NCBI GenBank assembly: GCA_020845495.1
Contig: JADLFM010000259.1
Coordinates: 1 to 14,833 of the forward strand
DNA: 14,833 bases
Source: Chloroflexota bacterium
GTDB taxonomy: Bacteria > Chloroflexota > UBA6077 > JACCZL01
Reading direction: 5' to 3'
Under the pieces are notes generated by a model that saw nothing but the letters and a program-made list of their open reading frames with translations, ran no database searches and was not told where the DNA came from. Below, piece after piece: positions 1 through 8,129 of the stretch; position 1 is the first letter of the stretch, and each line of letters opens with the position of its first letter. Made by a program: the position numbers and the translations under genes.

Positions 1-62
1 ACTCCCGCACCGGCTCCGGCGTCTGGGCGAGTAGCTCCTCGGATGGCCGCGACGGTGCCTTC

Positions 63-527
63 ATGCCAGCAGTTTACAGAAGTTCAGCCGCCCAGGTCAT
101 CCCGCTCGGCAGGGCTGAACGCTTACCTGAGAGCGTTGCCATGCGCGATGAGATCTTCGTCTCTTCGCATGGGGCAGCCCCGGCTAAACATACCCCCGAT
201 AGCCGGATGTACTCCTGGTGCATTGAACGAGGAACGATCTTCGTAACAGCCGACTTCAATATGCTGCGCGACGAGGTCGTACTGAGAGACCTTCTTCGCC
301 ACGAGAACCTGCGTGTGATCTGGGTGAGACAGATCAGAGGGCAGAGCGCAGCCAGGGAGATCACGCGCATTGTTGGACGATGGCCCCATATCCGCAGGAC
401 CGTTCTGGAACTGGCGGACGTGAAGGGCTTCGTCCTCTCGGGAAACGGCCGTCTCACTCCGTACCGCACGATCGGCGACGTCGTCGTCGAGGCACTCGAC
501 CGCCGCCGGCGAAGCCGCACACGATGA
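63..527 (+). CDS. PIN-like domain protein (VapC45/DUF5615-like), N-terminus possibly degraded
   Basis: A 154-residue protein whose middle and C-terminal parts resemble PIN-like toxins of the VapC45/DUF5615 type, which are small predicted RNases usually paired with an antitoxin. Seen: a TPD motif at residues 44-46, a strand ending in acidic TADF (Asp64), Glu71, a strand VIWV at about 85-88, and a tryptophan in RWPHI (107) that in this family precedes a helix like RRTVLELA. The usual N-terminal strand carrying the first catalytic Asp is not obvious: residues 1-30 look unlike the family, so the gene may be truncated, decayed or mis-started. The reading frame is open to the window edge, and the ATG at 63 has no clear Shine-Dalgarno. 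Local GC is visibly lower than in neighbouring genes, consistent with transfer. No antitoxin is visible, though one could lie upstream of the window. Toxin activity is inferred, not shown. Confidence 0.55.
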   Translation: MPAVYRSSAAQVIPLGRAERLPESVAMRDEIFVSSHGAAPAKHTPDSRMYSWCIERGTIFVTADFNMLRDEVVLRDLLRHENLRVIWVRQIRGQSAAREITRIVGRWPHIRRTVLELADVKGFVLSGNGRLTPYRTIGDVVVEALDRRRRSRTR

Positions 528-674
528 CCGGGGTGCTCCGTCGACGTGACTGGCGCGGCAGGACTCCACCGAGGACACGCGCCGGAGAGCGAGCCCCCCT
601 TACGTCATCGACCGCTGGCCGACCTACCGTCTGTGAAAGTTCGTCGTCCCTGACGTGCCCCGGCCTCAGCCCCT

Positions 675-2546
675 CTATGACCGAGCGACGCGCAGGACGT
701 GGCGGCGTAGGAACCGGTCGACGCGCTCTAGCTCGTCGAGGACGGTGGAGAGCCGCCGCCAACCGTGGCCTTCGCCCTCGTACAACTTCAACTCGACCTC
801 GACGCCGCGCGCCTGGAGCCGCTTGAAGATCGCCTCGCTCTGAGACGCCGGCACCACCTCGTCCTTGTCTCCCTGGAGGATCAGCAGCGGTCGAGCGATC
901 CGATCCACCAGCGAGAGCGGCGAGCGCTCGCGGTAGAGAGCGTACGCCTGGGGGAGCGGCCCGACGATCGTGTCGGTGTAGTGAGCCTCGAAGCGGTGGG
1001 TCTCCTCGGACAGCGCGAACAAGTCCGACACGCCGTACAGGTCGACGCCCGCTGCGAAGACCTCGGGATGGAGCGCCAGGCACATCAGTACGGTGTAGCC
1101 GCCGGCGCTGCCGCCCATCACCACCATCCGCTCACCGTCTACCAGCCCCCGCTCGGCCAGCCAGCGCGCGCCAGAGACGGTGTCGTTCACATCGTGGAGG
1201 CCCCAACTACCGTGCAGCGCCTGCCGGTACGCTCGACCGTAGCCGGTGCTGCCCCGGTAGTTGACCTGGAGAATCGCCCAGCCTCGATCCAGCCAGTAGG
1301 CTGTGCGGGCGTCGAAGCCGGCCTCTACGTGGCCGGTCGGCCCGCCGTGGATCCGGACCAGCAGAGGCGGACGCTCGACGCCGACCGGCCGAGACAACAG
1401 CCCGTGGGCAGTAGCATGGCCGGCGGTGGGCCAGGAGACGGCCTCCGTCGCAGGCGTGCCAGCCGCCTCGAAGCCAGCGGGGGCGCCGTGGGCCACGACC
1501 GTCGTCACACCGCTCGCCACGTCGACTGAGGCAAGGCAGGTGGGCTGCGACGCGCTCCCCCAGACGATGGCGAGCGCATCGCCGCGCGGAGACCAGGAGA
1601 CGGCCTGCACGCTGCCGTCGCGCGGCCCAATCGCCCGCGCCGTGCCCCGCTCCACGTCCACGATCCTGACCTCGGAGAAGCCGTTGCTGGTCCGGATGGC
1701 GGCCAGTTGCCGGCCGTCCGGCGACCAGGTGTAGCGCATCCCGCCCGGCCCCCAGGTCGGTCCACCGTACTCGGCGTCATCGGCCAGCAGGTGGCGAGTC
1801 TCGCCGCTTGCCACGTCGGCGAGCCAGAGGTTCCACCAGCCGCCGCGGTCGCTGACGTAGGCGAGAGTGCGCCCGTCCGGCGAGAAGCGCGGCTGGACCA
1901 CCGAGACCCCCTCGCCGCCGTCGATCGTGCGTGGCTCGTCGTCGCGCTCCGAAGGCCGCTCGAAGGGGCGCTTGGCCAGCCGGATCAGGCTTGCGTCCCA
2001 GGCCATGTTTGGCACGTTCCACTCCTGCCACGCCAGCGCACCGCTCGCGGACCAGGACGGATCGAAGACGAAGTCGCCGCCGCGCGAGGCCCGGATCGGC
2101 CAACGCTCGCCGCGCGGATCGACAACCGCGATCTGCTGGTCGGTCTTGGTAGTGACCATACAGGCCAGCCAGCGGCCATCCGGCGTCGCGATGGGGGCAG
2201 CCACCCGCCCGCCGAGGCGAGTTAGCTGACGTGACGGACCGCCTGCGACGGGCAGCGCGTGTACCTGGCCATCCGGCGCGACGAACACGATCGTCTCGGC
2301 GTCGAGCCAGCCGAGGGTGCCACCACCGTAGGAGGCCGTGGGCTGGGCGCCCGGATCGGCCGTCAGGCGGCGCAGCGGTCCGAAGCCGCGCGCGCCGCCT
2401 GATTCCTCCGGCGACGACCCATCCACGACGATGACATCCCCGCGTCCGTCGAAGCTTTCGAGGTAGGCCAGCCGCCGGCCGTCCGGCGACCAGCGAGGCT
2501 CGGCAAGTGCCCGCATCCGCGCCACCATCCCGGCCGTGACCTTCAT
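675..2546 (-). CDS. S9 family peptidase (prolyl oligopeptidase / acylaminoacyl-peptidase type)
   Basis: A 623-residue serine peptidase of clan SC, family S9, expected to cleave short peptides rather than folded proteins. The N-terminal half has repeated PD40/TolB-type beta-propeller blades (WSPDGR and FSPDGR motifs near residues 19, 221 and 274, and a WSPRGD variant near 318), which normally gate the active site. The C-terminal alpha/beta-hydrolase part begins near residue 390 (LLVRIHGGP) and contains the NYRGSTGYG oxyanion region. The nucleophile is Ser480 in GGSAGG, with Asp562 in QGDKDEVVP and His594 in EGEGHGW, so the catalytic triad is complete. I chose the ATG at 2546 because GGAGG lies 8 bases upstream. 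The frame stays open for 39 more codons, but that extension has no family resemblance. No signal peptide is visible, so it is probably cytoplasmic. It is divergent from a peptide importer, suggesting peptide catabolism. Confidence 0.93.
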   Translation of the reverse strand: MKVTAGMVARMRALAEPRWSPDGRRLAYLESFDGRGDVIVVDGSSPEESGGARGFGPLRRLTADPGAQPTASYGGGTLGWLDAETIVFVAPDGQVHALPVAGGPSRQLTRLGGRVAAPIATPDGRWLACMVTTKTDQQIAVVDPRGERWPIRASRGGDFVFDPSWSASGALAWQEWNVPNMAWDASLIRLAKRPFERPSERDDEPRTIDGGEGVSVVQPRFSPDGRTLAYVSDRGGWWNLWLADVASGETRHLLADDAEYGGPTWGPGGMRYTWSPDGRQLAAIRTSNGFSEVRIVDVERGTARAIGPRDGSVQAVSWSPRGDALAIVWGSASQPTCLASVDVASGVTTVVAHGAPAGFEAAGTPATEAVSWPTAGHATAHGLLSRPVGVERPPLLVRIHGGPTGHVEAGFDARTAYWLDRGWAILQVNYRGSTGYGRAYRQALHGSWGLHDVNDTVSGARWLAERGLVDGERMVVMGGSAGGYTVLMCLALHPEVFAAGVDLYGVSDLFALSEETHRFEAHYTDTIVGPLPQAYALYRERSPLSLVDRIARPLLILQGDKDEVVPASQSEAIFKRLQARGVEVELKLYEGEGHGWRRLSTVLDELERVDRFLRRHVLRVARS

Positions 2547-2924
2547 GCTCTCACCCTCCATCTGCACGATGCTCGCTGCCTCTTCAGCATCGTACCTGCT
2601 GCGCCTACGTCGATTGGAGTCACCCTCACCCCCACCGCCGCAATCGATGAGCGGCCGCCACACTCACCGCCGAGAGCGCCGCAAGCCACTGGAGCGATCC
2701 AGAGTGGGCCAGCCGGCTCGTCTGCATGGGCATGCACCCCACAGCGGCCACCCGGATGTTGAACGAAGCGCGGTCCACTTTATACTGACGCGCTGGTCGC
2801 GCATCGGTGCCGGTCACGGCGCCGAGCCAGTATCCCGCACGCCGATACGCCGGTGACCATCGATTGGGGGTGGGGGCGGCGCGGCCGGGCGGCAGACACA
2901 TCAGCGAAGGAACGAGGACGTCGC
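2547..2924. other. Divergent intergenic region between peptidase and importer genes
   Basis: This stretch separates the leftward peptidase from the rightward binding-protein gene. It holds a well-formed rightward promoter at 2759-2786. A C-rich tract at about 2623-2636 (CCCTCACCCCCACC) matches the first part of the palindromic repeat family seen at 14245 and 9518, and may be a fragment of it. Open frames here are only upstream extensions of the two flanking genes and show no homology that I recognise. No clear promoter for the peptidase was found. Confidence 0.6.
2759..2786 (+). promoter_or_regulatory. Sigma70-like promoter for the peptide importer operon
   Basis: TTGAAC at 2759-2764 and TATACT at 2781-2786 are separated by 16 bases. 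The -10 box differs from consensus at one position and the -35 box keeps TTGA. In this GC-rich DNA the AT-rich TTTATACT is conspicuous. Predicted transcription would start near 2793, leaving a leader of about 130 bases before the binding-protein start at 2925. The promoter faces the ABC operon, not the peptidase. Function is inferred from sequence only. Confidence 0.55.
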
Positions 2925-4682
2925 ATGACCAGACCCGAACGTGCACTCCTATCGCGCCGCCTCAGCCGGCGCCAACTCCTGCGTGCGGGCCTGCTCGCCG
3001 CCGGTAGCCTGGCGCTCGGCGCGGCCTGCGCCCCGTCATCGTCGGCGCCCAGCGCACCAGCAACCGCGAAGCCGGCCGAATCGAAGCCAGCCGAGTCCAA
3101 GCCAGCCACAAGCGCGCCGGCGGCCGCCAAGCCGGCGACGACGGCTGCCGAGACCAAGCCGGCCGCGCCAACCGCCGAGACGAAGCCCGCTGCCGGCGCT
3201 GCAAAGCCAGCCGAGACGAAGCCGGCGGCCGGTGCCGCGACGAAGGGCGGCACCCTCCGCGTCGCGCTGTACGTCGATCCGGCCACCATGGACCCCCACC
3301 TGTCCGGCAGCAAGATCGACCGCCAGGTGTTCCACAATGTCTACGAGCCGCTCGTCACCCTCGGCGCGAAGCTCGATATCAAGCCGGGTCTCGCCGAGTC
3401 GTGGGCTCAGCCGGACCCGAAGACGCTCGTCTTCAAGCTGCGCCAGGGTGTCAAGTTCCATGACGGCACCGACTTCAACGCTGAGGCCGTGAAGTTCAAC
3501 TTCGACCGGATGCAGAATCCAGACACCAAGTCGGTACGGCGCGGCGAGATCGCGAACGTCGACACCGTCGAAGTGGTGGATCCGTCCACGATCAGGCTGA
3601 ACCTGAAGCGGCCGGATGCGGCGCTGCTCGCCACCCTGACCGACCGGGCCGGCATGATGATCTCCCCGACGGCGGTCCAGAAGCTCGGAGCCGACCTCCA
3701 GCGGACGCCGGTCGGGACCGGACCGTTCCAGTTCGTCGAGTGGATCAAGGACGATCACCTGACTTTGAAGCGCTTCGAGGGTTACTGGGGCAAGGACGCC
3801 GGCCCCTATCTCGATCAGGTCCGCTACCGCACCATTCTCGACGATACCGTGAAGGTCCAGAGCCTGATCGGCGGCGAGATCGACGTGGCCGACTACCTGC
3901 CGCCTCGCGAGGTCGCCAATCTGAAGGGTAACAACGCCGTCGTGGTGATGGACGTGCCGTCGTTGGCGTCGTTTGCCTACCAGTTGAACACCACGAAGCC
4001 GCCCTTCGACAAGAAGCCGCTACGGCAGGCCGTGGCCTACGCGGTGGACACTGCCGCGATCGTGAAGGGCGTCTGGCTCGGCATCGGGGTACCCTCGAAC
4101 GGACCGATCGCGCCATCGTCGTGGGCGTACGATGCGTCGGTCAAGCCGATCGCGCGGGACGTCGCAAAGGCGAAGCAACTGCTCGCAGACGGTGGCATGC
4201 CAAACGGCTTCAGCTTCACCGTCACCCAGAACAACCCCCCGATCAACGTCCAGGAGGTCGAGGCGATCAAAGCTCAACTCGCCGAGGCCGGCATCACGAT
4301 GGACATCAACGTGGTCGACGACGCGACCCTGCTCTCGAACGGCAACAATCACAACTTCGACATGATCGGTTACCAGTGGAGCGGACGCCCCGACCCGGAC
4401 GGTAACACCTACCAGTTCTTCCACACACAGCAGGGCAGCGGGCTGAACTGGGCCGGGTACTCCAACCCGAAAGTCGACGATCTGCTGGACAAGGAGCGGG
4501 AGGTTTCAGATCAGGGCGAGCGCAAGAAACTGTTCTCGGATCTGGTCAAGACGCTCCAGGACGATCAGCCCTGGCTCTTCATCATCCATCCGATCGAGCC
4601 GAAGGGGTTCAGCCCGAAGGTCCAGAACTACGACCCGGTCCCCGACGGGATGATGCGGTTCCGGGACGTCTGGCTGAAGTGA
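2925..4682 (+). CDS. ABC transporter substrate-binding lipoprotein, peptide/nickel type (SBP_bac_5)
   Basis: A 585-residue extracytoplasmic solute-binding protein of the DppA/OppA family (SBP_bac_5), which captures peptides or related solutes for an ABC importer. The N-terminus carries a twin-arginine-like motif SRRQLL (residues 14-19), a hydrophobic stretch, and a lipobox LGAAC with Cys35 as the predicted lipidation site. Residues 36-107 form a low-complexity Ala/Lys/Pro/Glu/Thr linker with repeated AKPAESKPA and AETKPAA units, tethering the protein to the membrane. The binding domain starts near 108 (GGTLRVALY). The family signature around 170-196 (FKLRQGVKFHDG then AEAVKFNFDRM) is clear, and the domain runs to the C-terminus. 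I chose ATG 2925 because GAGGA lies 6 bases upstream and the Tat signal begins there; an upstream in-frame ATG at 2853 adds 24 unlikely residues. It is the first gene of an operon with two permeases. The exact ligand cannot be told from sequence. Confidence 0.94.
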   Translation: MTRPERALLSRRLSRRQLLRAGLLAAGSLALGAACAPSSSAPSAPATAKPAESKPAESKPATSAPAAAKPATTAAETKPAAPTAETKPAAGAAKPAETKPAAGAATKGGTLRVALYVDPATMDPHLSGSKIDRQVFHNVYEPLVTLGAKLDIKPGLAESWAQPDPKTLVFKLRQGVKFHDGTDFNAEAVKFNFDRMQNPDTKSVRRGEIANVDTVEVVDPSTIRLNLKRPDAALLATLTDRAGMMISPTAVQKLGADLQRTPVGTGPFQFVEWIKDDHLTLKRFEGYWGKDAGPYLDQVRYRTILDDTVKVQSLIGGEIDVADYLPPREVANLKGNNAVVVMDVPSLASFAYQLNTTKPPFDKKPLRQAVAYAVDTAAIVKGVWLGIGVPSNGPIAPSSWAYDASVKPIARDVAKAKQLLADGGMPNGFSFTVTQNNPPINVQEVEAIKAQLAEAGITMDINVVDDATLLSNGNNHNFDMIGYQWSGRPDPDGNTYQFFHTQQGSGLNWAGYSNPKVDDLLDKEREVSDQGERKKLFSDLVKTLQDDQPWLFIIHPIEPKGFSPKVQNYDPVPDGMMRFRDVWLK

Positions 4683-4728
4683 GCCACAGACCCGGCGTCA
4701 GGCACGTTGACACGTCCGGAGCGTCGCC

Positions 4729-5673
4729 GTGGGGAGCCTGATCCTGCGACGGCTCGCGGCGATGGCGCCGGTCCTGCTGCTGGTCACGTTCGGGGTGTTC
4801 GCGCTGATCCACCTGACCCCCGGCGATCCGATCGACGCGATGCTGGCCGAGTCGGCGGACACCCAGGCCAAGGAGGCGCTCAGGCGCTCACTCGGGCTGG
4901 ATCAGCCGATCCCGGTTCAGTACGCGCGCTGGATCGGTCAGGTGCTGCACGGCGATTTCGGCCGTTCGATCCGGAACAACGAGCCGGTGATCGAGAACGT
5001 CGGGCGGCGCATCGGCGTCAGCCTGCAACTGAGCCTGTACGCCATGGCGATCTCGCTCCTCGTCGCCTTCCCGCTCGGCGTGCTCTCGGCAACCCATCGC
5101 AACACGCCGGTCGACGGCGCGGGGACGGCCTTCGCGCTGTTCGGCATCTGCATGCCCAACTTCCTGATCGCGCTGCTGCTGATCTTCACCTTCGGGGTCA
5201 AGCTCGGATGGCTGCCGATCTCCGGCTACGTCAACCCAGCCGAAGACCTGGCGGCCGGCGTCAAGTCGCTGACTCTGCCCGCGATCACCCTCGGGCTGGC
5301 CCTGGCGGCGGTCATCGCGCGAACCCTCCGCTCGAGCCTGATCGAAGCACTCTCAGAGGACTACGTCCGGACCGCCCGCGCCAAGGGCCTGTCCGAGCGG
5401 TTGGTGGTGCGACGGCATGCGCTGAAGAACGGCCTGATCCCGGTCGTCACGATCCTGGGGCTCCAGTTCGGGACGCTGATCGGCGGGGCCGTTGTCACCG
5501 AGTACGTGTTCGCGCTGCCGGGCGTCGGACGGCTGGTGGTTGACTCGATCTTCGCGCGAGACTATCCCCTGGTTCAGGGCGTGATCCTGCTGCTCTCGAT
5601 CGGCTTCATGCTCAGCAATCTGGCCGTCGACATCCTGTACGGCTGGATCGACCCGCGCATCCGCTATGGCTGA
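4729..5673 (+). CDS. ABC transporter permease, DppB/OppB type
   Basis: A 314-residue inner-membrane permease (binding-protein-dependent transport, BPD_transp_1) forming one half of the translocation channel for dipeptides/oligopeptides. It opens with the typical DppB N-terminus: LILRRL, a membrane helix, then LTPGDP at 29-34. The extracellular segment with HGDFGRSI (74-81) is also characteristic. The ATPase-contacting EAA loop lies at about 211-239 (DYVRTARAKG followed by RRHALKNGLIP), and the C-terminus ends with the family-typical DPRIRYG. The start is a GTG at 4729 with GGAG 7 bases upstream; the next in-frame ATG (4762) would remove the conserved first helix start. It lies 46 bases after the binding-protein stop and overlaps the next permease by 8 bases, so the three genes are almost certainly one transcript. 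Confidence 0.93.
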   Translation: MGSLILRRLAAMAPVLLLVTFGVFALIHLTPGDPIDAMLAESADTQAKEALRRSLGLDQPIPVQYARWIGQVLHGDFGRSIRNNEPVIENVGRRIGVSLQLSLYAMAISLLVAFPLGVLSATHRNTPVDGAGTAFALFGICMPNFLIALLLIFTFGVKLGWLPISGYVNPAEDLAAGVKSLTLPAITLGLALAAVIARTLRSSLIEALSEDYVRTARAKGLSERLVVRRHALKNGLIPVVTILGLQFGTLIGGAVVTEYVFALPGVGRLVVDSIFARDYPLVQGVILLLSIGFMLSNLAVDILYGWIDPRIRYG

Positions 5674-6559
5674 GCGGCCACTCGCAGCACCTTCTAGCGT
5701 TGCGCCGGCCCGGCCGAGCCGAGAGCATCGCTGGCCAGTGCTTCAGCGGGCGCTGTCGGCCCGGCTGGCACCCTTCGGGCTGGCGGTGCTGCTGCTGGCG
5801 TTGGCACTGGCAGTTCTGGCCCCTGTCGTCTCCCCCTACGATCCGCTGAAGCAGGATCTTGGCAACGTCCTGCTCCCTCCGAGCGATGCTCACCTGCTCG
5901 GGACGGACAACCTCGGCCGTGACGTCCTCGCGCGCACGATCTGGGGCACCCGCATCTCGCTGATCGCGGGCTTCGTGTCGGTGGCGGCGGCCGTCGTCGC
6001 CGGCTCATCGTTCGGGCTGACAGCGGGCTTCAGCGGCGGGCGAGTCGACGGCGTGGTGATGCGGCTGATGGACGCGGTGCTGTCGTTCCCGCCACTGGTG
6101 TTGGCGCTCGCACTTGGCGCCGTCATCGGGGCCGGGCTCACCGGCGTAGTGATCGCCCTTGGCGTGGTCTACACCCCGACGTTCGCCCGGCTGATGCGGG
6201 GGCAGGTGTTGACGATCCGCGAGCGCGAGTACGTCCATGCCGCGCGGGTGCTGGGCGCGCCGGCCTGGAGCATCGTCATGCGCCACATCCTGCCCAACGT
6301 CGCTACTCCAATCGTCGTCCAGGCGTCGCTATCAATTGCGTTCGCGATCCTGGCCGAAGCTTCGCTCTCATTCCTCGGGCTGGGCGTCCGGCCGCCCGAA
6401 GCGTCCTGGGGCGGCATGATCAATCAGGGGCGGGGCTACCTCCAGCAAGCGCCCTGGATCGTGTTCGGCCCGGGCGCAGCGCTGTTCATGACCGTGCTCG
6501 GGCTGAACTTCGTCGGCGACGCCATCCGCGACGCCCTCGACCCACGCATCCGCATCTGA
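5666..6559 (+). CDS. ABC transporter permease, DppC/OppC type
   Basis: A 297-residue partner permease of the DppC/OppC family. The N-terminal cytoplasmic tail (1-33, Pro/Arg-rich) precedes the first helix, as in the OppC_N domain. Then come VSPYDP (55-60) and the hallmark HLLGTDNLGRD followed by WGTRISL (76-99). The EAA loop is at about 188-216 (EYVHAARVLGA then RHILPN), followed by EASLSFLGLG and a C-terminus ending in LDPRIRI. The ATG at 5666 lies inside the end of the upstream permease (8-base overlap), which implies translational coupling. The operon appears to stop here: the next gene is on the opposite strand, and no DppD/DppF-type ATPases are present, so the transporter must borrow ATPases encoded elsewhere. 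Confidence 0.93.
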   Translation: MAERPLAAPSSVAPARPSREHRWPVLQRALSARLAPFGLAVLLLALALAVLAPVVSPYDPLKQDLGNVLLPPSDAHLLGTDNLGRDVLARTIWGTRISLIAGFVSVAAAVVAGSSFGLTAGFSGGRVDGVVMRLMDAVLSFPPLVLALALGAVIGAGLTGVVIALGVVYTPTFARLMRGQVLTIREREYVHAARVLGAPAWSIVMRHILPNVATPIVVQASLSIAFAILAEASLSFLGLGVRPPEASWGGMINQGRGYLQQAPWIVFGPGAALFMTVLGLNFVGDAIRDALDPRIRI

Positions 6560-6683
6560 CACCCACAGGGCTCCCGTCACCCCTCGAGTGTTCCCGCATC
6601 CAGGGCAGGAGAGCCATGTGGCCCTGTGCCCTCTCAGCGCGGTTTCCGACGCAGAGTCGTTCACCTGTCAGCGTGCTAGCACC

Positions 6684-7739
6684 TCAGGCGCTCGGCGTGA
6701 CGAGCGTGACGGCTCGGCCGCTCTCACTTGCCCAGAGCGCTGCCGAGAGCACCTCCTGAACGTCGCGTGCCAGCGCGGGTGCGCACAATCCCTCGATGGG
6801 GCGACCATCACGCAGGCGGGTAAGGAAGTAGGTCGGACCATTGGCAGCATCAGGCGGGAGTAGCGGTGGATCGAGCGTGCGGCGGTCGTTCGCTGTCACG
6901 ACCTCAACCTGACCGGGGCCGGCCGTTTCACCCTCGCGGGCTGGCTTGGGCTGGTGGACCAGCAGCGTCCCCCGGTCGCCGTACACGATCAGTGCGTAGG
7001 GCGGCTGATTGCCGATCTGGGTCCAGGACGCTTCGAGGAGCGCCAGAGCGCGTGGGTAGCGCAGCACCACGACGGCGTTATCCTCAGCCGAGAGGTTCTC
7101 CTTACGGAGGTGTGCAGCCACGGCTGTGACCGAGGAGGGCCGCCCGAGCAGCGCGAGCGAGAGCAGCGCGCCATAGCCGCAATAGTCGATGAGGGCACCG
7201 CCGCCATTCCGGACGGAATCGTAGAGCCAGTTGCAGAACTGGGGCGAGCAGCCATACTCCCTTGGGCCAACGTGGCCACCCCGCTGGCTGACCTGAATCG
7301 GCTCACCGATAGCACCCTGGCGGACGAGGTCCAGACCGTAGACGATCGAGGCCCGCCAGGCGGTCGGCCAGTTCACCATCAGCGGAACATCGTGCTGCTC
7401 GGTGGCTCGAAGCAGCGCATCCGCCCCGGCCAGATCTGCCGCCATCGGCTTCTCCAGCATCGTGGGGAGATTCCGCTCGATAGCCTGCCGGGCAAGGTCG
7501 GCCGAGGTTCGATTGTCGGCGTAGACGAACACGGCGTCGAGGTCGCCTCGTTCTAGCAGGTCGTCGTAGGCCGCGTGCACCTCTACCTGTCCTTGCTCCT
7601 CGAAGAGATGCATCCGGAGGGCCGGATCCGGCTCGGCCACCGCGACGAGTCGGCCGACGTCGCTCGCCGCCAGGGCACGCAGGTTCGGCCAGACGTGATC
7701 GTGACTCAGCCCAAGCACGCCAACGCGCAGTACTGTCAT
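6684..7739 (-). CDS. Gfo/Idh/MocA family NAD(P)-dependent oxidoreductase
   Basis: A 351-residue dehydrogenase-like protein with an N-terminal Rossmann fold (residues 2-15, VLRVGVLG then SHDH) and a C-terminal alpha/beta substrate domain. The family hallmark EKP is at 96-98, Lys97 being the usual catalytic or cofactor-contact lysine. The second hallmark region, GGGALID at 179-185, is followed by YCGYGA instead of the common xGxH pattern, so the histidine normally four residues after Asp185 is Tyr189. Family members act on sugars, inositols or related polyols; the substrate here cannot be told. I chose ATG 7739 because GAAGGGG lies just upstream; an in-frame GTG at 7757 would start before that site. 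It is convergent with the importer operon and stands alone, so context gives little help. Confidence 0.88.
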   Translation of the reverse strand: MTVLRVGVLGLSHDHVWPNLRALAASDVGRLVAVAEPDPALRMHLFEEQGQVEVHAAYDDLLERGDLDAVFVYADNRTSADLARQAIERNLPTMLEKPMAADLAGADALLRATEQHDVPLMVNWPTAWRASIVYGLDLVRQGAIGEPIQVSQRGGHVGPREYGCSPQFCNWLYDSVRNGGGALIDYCGYGALLSLALLGRPSSVTAVAAHLRKENLSAEDNAVVVLRYPRALALLEASWTQIGNQPPYALIVYGDRGTLLVHQPKPAREGETAGPGQVEVVTANDRRTLDPPLLPPDAANGPTYFLTRLRDGRPIEGLCAPALARDVQEVLSAALWASESGRAVTLVTPSA

Positions 7740-8129
7740 CTTCGCCCCTTCCCGCACGCTCGGGAGCGCGCGGCACCTCTCTTTTCTGGAAGGACACCGC
7801 CAAGTTGATGGCCCGGCGGTTCAGGGCACGATATCACCGTCGCACGCCCGGCGTAGTCCTGTCGGGCACGGAGCCGTGACCGAACGGGCGCACGACACCC
7901 GGCCCGTGTCTGAGCCATGGCCCCGTGGACATGAAGCGCGTCGAGAGGGGCGCGCCGGGTGCTGAAGGTGTGCCCGACACCATCCATCGGCAGCGCGGCG
8001 TTGAAGGCAAAGGGGCCGAAGGCAAGGGGGGCCGAAGTCGAGCGTCCAGCCGGTAGTCAGCGAATCGCACCGAGGGTACCGGAGCGCTGGTATACTCGCC
8101 GACGCTCCCGCGTTCTGGCGGTCCACGCA
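7740..8129. other. Divergent intergenic region, no confident gene
   Basis: This lies between the oxidoreductase and the first glycosyltransferase. It contains a possible extended -10 element at 8088-8096. At about 8010-8036 there is a short imperfect tandem duplication of a GAAGGCAAGGGGCC-like unit. A leftward frame (7736-7987) ends in an ATGA overlap with the oxidoreductase start, but I could not recognise its product and do not call it. The rightward frame of the glycosyltransferase also stays open back to 7959 without homology. Confidence 0.5.
8088..8096 (+). promoter_or_regulatory. Possible extended -10 promoter for the glycosyltransferase
   Basis: TGG followed by TATACT (8091-8096) forms an extended -10 motif, TGnTATACT. 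No convincing -35 box is seen at the expected distance, which extended -10 promoters can tolerate. A start near 8103 would fit the chosen translation start at 8130. This is a motif match only. Confidence 0.35.

Noticed and set aside
1..62. Possible tail of an upstream gene ending at a TAG near position 32.
   Set aside because: Only about ten codons are visible and nothing identifies them.
380..1083. Long Arg/Pro-rich frames overlapping the PIN-like and peptidase genes on both strands.
   Set aside because: Composition is typical of shadow frames in GC-rich DNA. They overlap well-supported genes and show no domain.
2547..2663. 39-codon upstream extension of the peptidase.
   Set aside because: It lacks similarity to the family, and the ATG at 2546 has a much better Shine-Dalgarno.
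6601..6635. Inverted repeats (CAGGGC/GCCCTG, and competing AGGGCA/TGCCCT) between the convergent importer and oxidoreductase genes.
   Set aside because: The stems are only 6 bp with long loops and no T-tract, and they compete with each other, so support for a terminator is too weak.
7736..7987. Leftward 83-codon frame ending in an ATGA overlap with the oxidoreductase start.
   Set aside because: The overlap suggests coupling, but the product has no recognisable features, its end is just the ribosome binding site region of the next gene, and no start signal was seen. A conservation search would decide.
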